Positions 28,801-40,800 of a stretch of DNA of 64,000 bases are shown here, in pieces. The notes under the pieces are model-generated. The model did not search any database. It worked only from the letters and a program-made list of their open reading frames with translations, and was not told where the DNA came from. Positions within the stretch are counted from its first letter, which is position 1. Each line of letters begins with the position of its first letter. The translations under genes were made by a program, and so were the position numbers. This DNA is from Tubiluchus corallicola (Eukaryota; Priapulida; Priapulimorpha; Priapulimorphida; Tubiluchidae): positions 868,001-932,000 of the forward strand of contig JAQGDQ010000004.1 in NCBI GenBank assembly GCA_030141605.1, read 5' to 3'.

Positions 28801-31800
28801 AATCTAGCTAGATCTCTTAATTTTCATTATACCGGCTTGCTATAATATATATTTTCCAACCTATCTAAAGAATCTTCCAGTGGGCAGCTAATCTATAAAT
28901 CCTTTTAAATTTACATCTTCATTTTTAGCATTTATTACATTGTAATGAGTGATGTGATGCAGTGTATTGCTTGTAAAAAATAAATTATTATTATTAGTAG
29001 TAGTAGTATTTGCACTGTTTCTAATTGCTTTTGTTTAAAAATCATTATTGCATTTGCTCTGTAGGAAATTTGTTGAAGCTTATTCATTAATTTGAAACTC
29101 ACTGCACAATCAATCTCTCTTACAGGAGCACTAGAGAAGCAACGGAAAATGTACGAAGAAGAACTGGAGAGGCTGAAGCGAGAGATTTCTCCTTGTTCAA
29201 CTCCTAGCATACCATACGGCTCTCTTTCTGATTTACAGCCCATGAAATTCACTTCTCATAGTAACTTAAATGCACGATTTCGACTAATAGCAGAAGAAAA
29301 GTTAGTATACCTGTTCTGATACTCAACATTTTAATTTTGTACATTAGCAGTATGAAAGTATTCATGTGTTGATGTACTGTGATTATTATGTGTCATAGTT
29401 TTTGTGCTTTGCAAGGTAATAAATGGTTTGTTTTTGCACTTTGGAGTTGTCTAATCACAGTTGCAACATTCAGCAAGTTTTTTTCTACAGAGATAAGATG
29501 TTCAAACAAAGTTTAGCAAAACTACGAGAAGAAGTTGTACGAGCAAATGCAGTTGTCAGGGAAGCAAATTACCTGGCTGAGGAACTGGGAAAACAGACAG
29601 AATTCAATGTCACTTTACAAATTCCTGCTGCTAATTTGAGCCCTAATAGAAAGGTATCATCTCCCAAGTTGCTGCACAATACATTCTATTAAACAGATAA
29701 CTATCACTATGAATTTGTATTTTTCTCTATATATTTAAAGTTTTGCGCCAAATTTGATGTTTTTTAGGTCATATGAATAAGACAATTTAAATTAGTAATA
29801 TAAAAAATACCTAAAAATTGTTTTTACCCATATAAGTCAAACAATTATATACATAAGGTAATGTAACTATTACACAAGTCACACTTGCATTCCACCATTA
29901 ATAATGTTGTACACTGTAACGGTCACGTAATTACTTAGGACTGTAAAGTGTTTTGTTGTTCAAGTATTTTATATTACTTTTGATATAACGCTGGTCTTAA
30001 CATTACTAAGAGTTGTTACATAATTAAAAATTTGCTTTGTTATTATTATTTTATACAAATTTAGCTTATAACCCATTTTAACCCATTGCAAGAAAGTGTA
30101 TAATTTTCATTACATTTCAGAGAGGAGCATTTGTTAGTGAACCAGCTATTCTCGTCAAAAGAAAAGGAAAGGGAAAACAAGTGTGGAGTTTGGAGAAACT
30201 GGAAAATCGGATCATTGACATGCGAGAAATGTACGAAGAGAGAAAAGAGGATTGCGGATACACAAAGGTAAGGTATTTTAAATGTAATACTTGGGAGCTT
30301 TTCCTAGTTATGGCTTTTTAGCATAAATAAACTGACATAACTATGATATATAACCGATGGATGTTCTCATCTAATGCAAGAACTATAATGACTGACGTGC
30401 GATAAATTGGTTGTTAGTCTTTTACTCTGTGTATCCTTGTGCTAGCCATTATCTGGTACTGAGCTTTTCTTTTACACTGAAGTGACTGAACCTAGAAAAA
30501 AATACAAATTAGTGTAGGAGTGTTAATTACTGTAAATGCTATCTTCCAACAATCAGTCTCAATACTTCAAAAAAAATTATTTACTTGTGACTGCTTTAAA
30601 TGACAAAGCCTGCTGTGCACATTTGTTTAAAAAAATAGTTCCGCTGCAAAACACCAGATAGGCATATCTCGTTTAAGCAGTGCTTGCTTTCTTGCTTTTT
30701 GTTAAAAAAATACTGTGCATTATAGTGTAAACCTACAATTAATGAAGCCAAACAAGACTGAAAGAAAGAAATTCCGAAAAATTTGATAGCGAGACTTCAC
30801 ATTTCCTTCATTTTTGTCAAATTTGATTTCAAAAATGTAAAATGTGGTTTCTTTGCATCATTAACTAATCAGCTCAAAATTAAGATATTGATGATTAAAT
30901 ACTGTGCAACAGTTTTTTAAAGTGGTATTTTGTTTTTATACACTTTGTTTTCTCTAGTAACATAAGTGTTTTACTTCAAGGTGCATATTTATTGAAATGT
31001 TTTTGCTGTCTGCTGTACTTTGTACTAATTTACTTTTGTAGGAAGAGGAACCTTCTAGAGGATATGATCCTTTCTACGAGTCACAAGAGAACCATAATCT
31101 TATTGGTGTTGCTAATGTCTTCCTTGAAGTTCTATTTCATGATGCTAAATTAGATTATCAAGTTCCTATAATTAGCCAACAGGGAGATGTAAGTTTCATA
31201 TTATAATGAGACTTGTTGATAGAAACCCTGGTGTTGAAATTCAGAGGTTTAAAATAGTTTTCACTTCATTTTTCTAGAAATTCACCAACTATAATGTCAA
31301 TAAAACAATTGTAGTAATTTTGCGAATACAGATTGTATATGGATCAGTAATATTTAAATTTGCAGTCTTAAAACTGTGTAAGAGTGTATCTAGACAACTT
31401 GCAATGTTTTGCAACTGGTCTAATTTGATTAGCTTATAAAAATGAGCATTTTAGTTTTTATATATCTTTAATTTAATTTCAATTAATCATAAACCAAACA
31501 TTTTAACTGGTAAAATTGTTAAACACTTTTAGTTTTAAAGCAAAGCAATCACTAATTTCCTTTTTTATTTTTTACTGACAAGTACAAAGCAGTTAGCATG
31601 TATAGCAAATAAATCATCCTTTTTTCACAATTGTGTAGGTTGCAGGTCGTTTGCATGTGGAATTGTCGCGAGTATCCGGAACCCTAGGCTGTGACAGAAT
31701 TGGTGATGCGGAACTAGATGAGAGTGATCTGAGTCGCAGTGCTATGGATGATGACACCACAGCTAGTCAACAAATCACAGTTAAAGTATGCCTTACAATT

Positions 31801-34800
31801 CAAATTTTTGAAGACCACAGTGCAAGAGTTTGGTTTTTTGCTTATTTTTTGGTAAAAACGAAATGTCAAATGTGTTGTCTCTTTTTTGATGTTTGTGCAC
31901 TAAATTCATGGTCTGTTTTAGGTTGTGATTAAGGAGGCTTTACGATTGCCACCACATTTATCGAATTTTGTCTTTTGTCAATACAATTTCTGGGGTCAAA
32001 GCGAGGCAATTGTGGTCGCACCTGACATCAACCCTGAAGGCCTCATACAGATAGAAACGCCAAAACGAGGAGCTACATTCCATTTCAATCACGAAAACGT
32101 AAGCTGTTACTTTCTGTATACATGCTTGTGCATCTGTTATTCAAAAAAAATCTGTTTTTCTTTTATCTTTGAAATTTTAAAGTGATATAATCTGATATGA
32201 TTTCGAGTAAAGTTTAATCAAGTTTTTATTGAATTCAGTCAGCTTTCTTTTAGTGTAACTTACTAAGATTGGTATAGCAATGGGAAATCAAAAACTTGTA
32301 CAAACAAAGATTATGTGATTCCTTAGTGGGAAGTTAGCATTTGGAAATTGTGGAAATTCATTCCATCACCAAAATTTCATTGCAAGCAGATTTGTCATTG
32401 TAAAAAAACTATTAAAATGTTAAATGGAATATGATTTATCTTCCTGTAACAATTTTACTAGTCTGTAATGTATCTTTTTTCATAGGAAATAGTAGTCCCT
32501 GTGACTGATGAATTTATAGAGCATTGTATGGATGGTGCACTTTCTATTGAAGTTTGGGGACACCGTAGCACTGGTTTTGGCACATCAGTGCTTGGTGGTC
32601 TGGATATGATGGACAGTATTAATGCCAAGACCCGGTCTTTGTCTGACAGGTATGTAATTTTTAGTACAGAATACATGGGCATTTTCTTTCCACAGACCCA
32701 AATCTGGGTTTATCGTTGATACTGGCAAATTAAAGAGTGATTTGTATTTGTTTCCTGCAGGTGGCGAGAAGTAAAAAGACGATTGGAACTTCGAGTAGAA
32801 ATTCACGAGTTGAATGATCAAGGTGAATATGCACCTGTTGAATTAGTACCAAAACCAGAGATATTTACCGGTGGTGTATTTCAGCTCAGACAGGTATGAT
32901 TGTAAATTGTTTATAGTTTGCAAAATTAAGATTAAAGTACCGATTAATGCTCAAACTCTCTTTTTGTAAAGAGTGTTTTTAATCCTGTATTAATTATAAG
33001 TTATGGCAATATCAAATTGTAATTGTTAACAACCTCTGCTGCAATACAAAATTTTTCATGATGATATAAGTGTATGGCTGTGTGTTGTTTTACTGATATC
33101 GGCAATTGATTCCGTGGGCAAAGCAGTGTTTGTACACTACAAAAATGAGATTGATAAAGCAATTGTACCCATGTGAATTCATGCAATAATTAAAGCTCGT
33201 TATATATACAGGCACCGCTTAATAAACTCACATTGGGATGGAAAGAGTTTTGACCCAAATAACCAACTGATTCAATTAGCCGAGGGGTGTAGCCTATTAC
33301 TACCATAGAAATATGAGTCATCACTCATCTGTTTAGTATGCATTGCAAAAGCTTTAAATGAATTTTAGAAATGAATTAATGTCAAAATTCCTATGTGCAA
33401 TTATTTAAGAATGCTAATTTATTTAAGTGAATTAATAAAAAAAATAAAAAAATTGCACAAATCTGATTATTATGACTAAAAATTACATGCAAGGTCGGTT
33501 GCTTCATTTCTTCACAAAAAAATTGGTTATGAAATTCTCGTGATGATAAAAATGTTGAAAGTCTGTTGTTGTATGCTGCACATATTCACATAAAACACCT
33601 AGTCGCCTAGTGCTTTGACTGCAGTTGGTAAAGACCTTGTTTTCCCTGTGAATAGCAACAGGAGCTTCAAAAGCAAACGACTGGGCAAGTGATTAAATGT
33701 TTAGCTTCCAGAAACAAGGTTAATTGCAGTGGATAAGTGGGTGACAGATTCCAACTAAAACTGCTAGGTTAACATATGATAAACGTACTGTACCTGCTTA
33801 TAAACAAAGCTTATGACATAAAAGCAGTAAAAGCTCTTTAAGCTCACACAAGTGTGTTGCATTTAGTACGTGAAGGAAAAATAACGAGTCAATTATGCGG
33901 AGTTATTTTAGTATCAATTATCAACAGTTTATATATACATTTGAATAGGAATGGCCCATTCCAGAAATTTTTGATTCAATTAGGCAACTGATTCTATTAA
34001 CCTTGAGTCTAACTATAATTATTCAAACTTTCACTATGACTGAGACTTTGCACATTACACAGTTTAGCTGTTACTATTTCATGAAAACCACATTTGGGGT
34101 TATCATTGTTTTATGTACTATGTTTTGAACTAAGTTATTTGTTTTCTTTATTTTCAGTATGAGTTTGATAGCTCACATTCTTGTTTTTACAGGGTCATTC
34201 CAGAAGAATTCTTGTTCAAGTAAAACCTGTGAGAAACTCTGGAACTCTCCCTCTAATTTGTGAATCCATCACTTCCATATCTATAGGCAGCGTTTGCGCT
34301 CGATCAAAGTTGCAGAAAGGTTTAGATTCTTACCAAGAAGAAGATTTGAACCTTCTCAGAGAAAAATGGTCGGATGCTTTGTATAAGCGACGAGAGTACC
34401 TCGATGAACAAATACAGAAAATTATAAATAAAAAAGGTATCACTCAGTGAAAACTGATATGTTGCAAATAGCAGAAAGATTGTGCGAATTCATTTTTAGT
34501 GTGTGTGTGTGTGTGTGTACGTGCGTGCGTGCGTGTTGCGCATGCGTGCATATGTGCATGCGTGTGTACAGAAATTTCTCTCGTTATCTTTAATATGAGA
34601 TATTGAACAAACTGAAATGTCTTAAGCATTTTCACAAAGCAGTGGAAGGTGGACTTTCTGTGGCCACTGAAACTTCCTAGAGACAGTTTCCAGGAGGGTC
34701 ACCAATCCATTTACTGACAAAGGAGAATGTCAATTAACTTATTAATTAAACCCATTCTGTAATCATTTAGCTATTTCTACTCTACTGTTTACAAGGAAGC

Positions 34801-37800
34801 AGTTTTCTTGTAAGGAAGTTCTGTATGTAAGAAGCCTAAATCACTGTCCTGCTCCCAAAAGCCAAACTGACTGAGCCAAAATCGTTACTCATCAACATTT
34901 GTAAACTGGCAGAGAGATAGCGGTCATTGGTGTGCTGAAGCAATGACACATTGTAGGACCAGATGTTTGATGAGCAAGTATCCCGTATCAGACCCCGGCC
35001 AAATTGATGGTTTATATTCGCATTACAGATAAGAATGACTCTGATATAGAAAGAGAGCAGAGTTTAATAGATCAGTGGGTTTGCTTAACGGAAGAACGAA
35101 ACGCTGTTTTAGTTCCGGCTGCGGGATCGGGTATTCCCGGCGAGCCTGCTGATGGGACCCCAATGCCTGCTGGTATGGAGGAACATACACCTGTCATTTT
35201 CCTTGATCTAAATGGTTAGTATATTTTTATTATACAAATTTTTGTTCATATGTTCAGTAAAGTTTATTACTAGGAAGCAAGAAATTTTACCTTGTTTGTA
35301 TCAGGACTGCTAGTAGGTCAGCTGCGAGTTGACGAGGTTGAGCCCTAAACCACTTACCATCAATGTTGGTTGTTCATTTACAAAAGGAATATCTGATGAT
35401 TTAAGTCTTCCAACTCTACTGACCAGTTTTATTTGGCCATTTGATCGATCGACTTGTTAACCTTGCCCCAGTTTTCAGAAAAACTGTTACTGCATATAAG
35501 AGTTATAGGTGCATCACTTCCAATCCTATGAGATCGGTCGTGTAACATTCATACATCAGTTGGAATTTTAGTGTTCAATTTCGCTGACAATTTTTGTTGG
35601 TTGTTGCACGTAGATGTCTGTCAGCCTTCTAAAGCTCACAAAGAATTGTTTATCTTACTTGTAAGCATTTTTTACGGTTGAAATCTCCAGAATCATGCCT
35701 TATGACTGAAGCCATAGCATTCTGCCTTTGTTGGCAAAACATCGTTACATTTCATTTTACCTTCACTATTAAAAAAAACTAATGTATTTACTAAGTAACA
35801 TGAAATAAGAAAAAATGATTATTCTTCATATTGTCGCTATTTTATTGTGTGTTACTGTAGCTGATGACATGAGTACTTCCAATTATGATGGTCTACAAGG
35901 GGCTGGTATTAATTCTATTCTTCCCAAAGAACATGGAACTAAGTTTTTTTCCCTACCTATTGTAAAATATAGTGAACATGACCTATCCGATAATGGAGGT
36001 TGGACGCCCTCACATGATACAGCGCCAATGGAGGTAACTAGCATTCTGTAGATTAACATTAAATATTAACTTCTTCTATATATAATTTTTTATTTTGCAT
36101 TACATGCTAGATAGGTGCTGGTTATTTCTAAATATGTGATTATATAGTATTGTATTATTGATATTGTCAGAACTAATTTTTGCTTTTGGCTTTGATGATA
36201 CATACACACCAGAAGTGATAATAACTTTGAAGTCACAAATTATCAGACGTTTTCATATTATTAAGAATTCAGGCAAAACAAATTAAAGTCTACTTATTAC
36301 TTTCTACAGGTATGTGCACTTGCATCATGGGACTCTTCTATCCATGACTCACCATTTCTGAACCGTGTGACCCCTGCCAATGAACGTGTGTACCTTATTT
36401 TAAGAGCAACTGTTCAGCTCAGTCATCCGGCTTACTTGGAACTAATTCTTCGCAAGCGAATTTGTATTAATGTTTACAAAAAGCAGAGCTTTACTGAAAA
36501 GATTTTCAAGCGGATTGGCATGCAATGGGAAACTCAACATACAGCTAGCGTCATGTATGAAGTCGTCTCAAACATTCCCAAGGTGAGACTATTTTATCTA
36601 GGTAATTGAAAATAATGGCCTTTAACAACGGCGTTGATTGAATATCGGTATTGTAAACGAAGGTTTACATGTACGCCTAGGAACACTTATTTGAGTAACT
36701 TATTCGATTCCATTTTTCGAACTATATTGTCAGCAGTATTATTACTATTATTTTCATTATTATTATTGTGGGCATCACTATCTTCATGAAATTTCAGTCC
36801 TAGAACTGAAACTGAGTGATTGTTGCATTTGCTTTACCAAGTGTGTTGCTAGCTGCATTTCTGTCTTAGTTTTGATTCACTTTATAAAGTTAACACTTTC
36901 AGGCTTCTGAGGACATCGAAGATAGAGAAACTTTAGCACTAATGGCAGCAGCATCAGGTGCAAATGCTGACCAAGAACAAGATGGTCAGTCTTATATAGA
37001 ACGCTACATACATGGAGTGTCTGCTGTAGAAAGTATTCTAACTCTTGACAGATTAAGACAGGTAACAAAACCAAATCATTTTCTATTGTTTTGATGTACT
37101 TATCTGTACGCTTACTGAAATTGTGAGTGTAAAAATGGAATGGTAACTAGTTTGCCATGCCAAATATCATTGCAAGTCCTACCTAATCTAGTTGGCAAAA
37201 GAAATCAAACACATAGTTATACATGTTCAGTAACTACTTGCTTTGTATAATTGTATCTTATATTTCTCTTGCAGGAAGTAGAAGTGAAAGAACTTCTTGC
37301 TGCGAGTGGGAAAACCATTCGTAAAACAGCCAGTGTGCCTAACATTTCCAACGTAAGCTCTTGATATCCATTAACCTTATAAAGCACTTTATATCAGTCT
37401 TTACTAAGTGGAGCTCTGTGCATGACCTGGGAATAGTCTGCGCTCCCTGCTTGCATTTACAGAGACCGTTGTTGAGGCATGACTTATTTTATAAGGCGCT
37501 GCATGTGGAAAACTTTATCGGCTTCTATATATGATTGCTGAACTATTGCAGTAAGACTGACAATATGTTAGTAGTAAAGTTTTTTAGTACTGTTTAGCAA
37601 TGATTTTTGTAATTGATGTGAATAGCATGGTCGTGACAATGCAAATGAACTGCTAATGTAAAGCATGTTGCGTTGATAACCTATTGTACTCTCTTGCAGA
37701 AATTTGGTTTGCTCGGTAGTCTTACTCAACCTAGTCCAGTTGCTAAATTAGAAACAGAGGTATTATATTGCAAGCAGCAACATTTAAATTAATACTTTTG

Positions 37801-40800
37801 CTTTTTTAACTTGTGCATGTTACCAGCCATTTTATTTTTCTGACATATTTTTCAATATTGTTGAAAGATTGCAAAATCATGCCTGATGATTATAAATAGT
37901 TTCATAGCATGACAATCCAAAATAGAATTGCTAGTTTAAATATCCACTTTTGTGCAACACATTTTAAAATTATTTTCAGTGGCAGTTATTACAGACTACT
38001 TAGCTCAAAATCATCCATTGTGCCTTTTCAACAAAAACTTTTTTAACATTTATTGAGTCGGCTAGTTTTATTTGCATAAAATAAATGTTTCAATTCCATT
38101 TTTAAGTTGCTAAATTCATTTTTAGGATTGTTAAAGATACTAATGTTCTTGCATTCTAACTGAGTATACCAAAAACTTTAACTGACTCCTAAAAGTTAAA
38201 CGGAAGTACAAAATCAACACAAAAAATGTTACTTCATTTCTAATTAAACTGGGACTTGTAAGTGATTCAAATCTGAGTGGAGTAACATTTTTTCGTGTTT
38301 GTTTTTATATTTCTCAATCTCCCCAATTTGATTTTAGATTAATTTCATTGTTAAGTTCACTGCTGATTTTATACACATCTCATGCACATTATTTACGTAT
38401 TAGATTAGTATTTACAAGCAGTGTGTAAAACCTGCATTAAGTGATTTTTAATTTATTGCATTTTGTCAAATTCAGAGCATTTTAGTGTAGTTAACGAAGT
38501 TATTACTCTGTTGCATATACAAATACAATTACATCAGAAGGAAAAGTGCAGAAAGTTTGTGCAAATTGCCATATGTTTTCTTCACATAATTTTCATGTAG
38601 TGTTTTTCACTGTGGAACAAGCTTATAAATGTTTATGTGTTTACTTGCACAGTGTCGAGCAGAAAGTGTAACCGATGTGTCACGCATGTCGCCTGATTTT
38701 TCCATTCCGTCACACCAGTATGTCACGTCCTGGGAAAAAGAGTTCAGACGCAAATCACTTTCAGACACATTACGTAATAAAGGTGACCGTGCGCCGAACA
38801 AAGATTTGAAAACTCCATTTAGCAGTCTTGGTAAGTGCAGATAGAAGCCTTTTTCATGTTATTTGCAATACTTTAATTATTTTGCTGCACTAATTGAGAG
38901 AACCTTTACAAGTAGCAGTCAATGAAGGAAAATAAAGCATTATAACAGGATGTGTACATAGTGCTTACAAACTCTCTCTGAGTCTTTCAGTGCATTTTGC
39001 ATTAATTAAACTATTTCTCTAAATTTTTTTATGAATTATTTTTCATGCAGCACGACCTACTTTTCTGAATCTTCGCCCACAAACGTACGTGAGCGCTAAG
39101 TCCAAATCTGCTCCTGCTGATGACAACTCTTCAACATTTATCGGTTAATTTTTTCTTCCAAGTGTATATGTTGCATGGTTGCTGTTAATGTAATTCATTT
39201 TTTAGACTAATTGCAACCATTAGCTTGAGTTTTAATTGTAGTTTACTGTGCATGCAGCAGGGCTACTTTTCTCGTCTTCAACAAACACATATTTTGATTC
39301 ATGCAACAGAATGCATCATTTCAATAAATCATAACGCTTTACAATTTGGTTTTGTTTACTGTTAGTCATATGCATTACCCTAATCTCTAAAAATGTGGGT
39401 GTTCATTCGTTGTCAATTTTTGCACTTGCAGTACACAGATCTGTGACTTTCAATGAACCGCCTAGCACTAAGCCATCAGTATTTCAAACATTTTCACACC
39501 TGTAAGATACTGCTATAGTTCTTACAAAAACTGAGCATGATATTTTGATTAACATACTGAATGTACTAGTAGTCTCAAGCATCATTTGTCATGTTTCCTG
39601 TTACAAGCAGTTAAAGTTTTCTGCTACCAAACTTCATAATGGTGAAATGTTGAGCTCAGAATACATGTAATGCAGATTTGAGATCCCTGATAGAAGGGTG
39701 ACAATTGCCAGGCGTAAATATCCATAGCCAGAAACTCACTTTGGGAAATGCTGTTACTGAATCAAAGTCTGTCAAATGTGATTGCTTTTCTAGTGTTTTA
39801 ACTAGATAGTGTTTTCAAGGAAGTAAGAATAAAATTGATATGTTTTCTGGAATGCTTTGACAAATTCTGCTGGCAATATTTTGACTTCATTTAACAATGA
39901 CATCAGTTTTTTTGTCTTTTTAATTTGACTGGTACTTCTATATTTGCTTGGCTACTTAATATTACCAAGTTTTTGCTTGGCAGAAAACAGTGATCGCTTC
40001 CTGCAGACTTACTATAGATCTCCATTACTATAATAAACCATCTTTTTGTTGTGAATGGTGAATGTGTGTGTCATTTGCATATATTGCTTAAATCTGAAAT
40101 ATACATGTTATAAAATAACTTATTTGTATTTAAATAAATAAATGTAATAAATGTATTTAAATTTCCTTTCTTGAGTTTGTTTAAATAAAATCAGTTTTCA
40201 TAGTTAAGTTTTTGGTAAACATTGTTATTGTAATAGCTTACTATATATAGTATTTATGATTTCTTGGCTTGTTATAATATAACAGAAAATTATTAATTGT
40301 GCAACATTCTTATTATTTTTTGGAAAATATTTTAGCTATTTTGTAATAGGCCTTCACAAAGCATTGCTTCAAAATTCAGCATTCTGACTATAGTTATAAG
40401 TGTCTGATGTCTGTTTAGGTATTATGCCAAAATCAGGAGCAAGTCCACAAACTGGAAAAGCTGTAACTCATCTTTCCACCCTTTTGGAGGAGCAGCAGCA
40501 CCGAGCACAGCCAACTTTGTTGGAAAAATATGACAAAGAAAATGTAAATACGGCTTTTTGCATTTTATGTGTAGTCAGTGACTCATAATAGTTTAAAATT
40601 GAAAAAAAAATCATTTGCTAAACAATGTTGTCTTTATTTTCAGATTTTTGGAAATAATTTGGACAATTCTACAAAGAACATGCTTTTAGAAAATGGTGAT
40701 GCTTTTTCTCCAAGTGAAGACTATGTAAATTTTGTCTCGTATGATAGTCGGCCGAACACAAAAGAAGGTTTCAGTCGAATGGGAACTTTTGACAACATCC

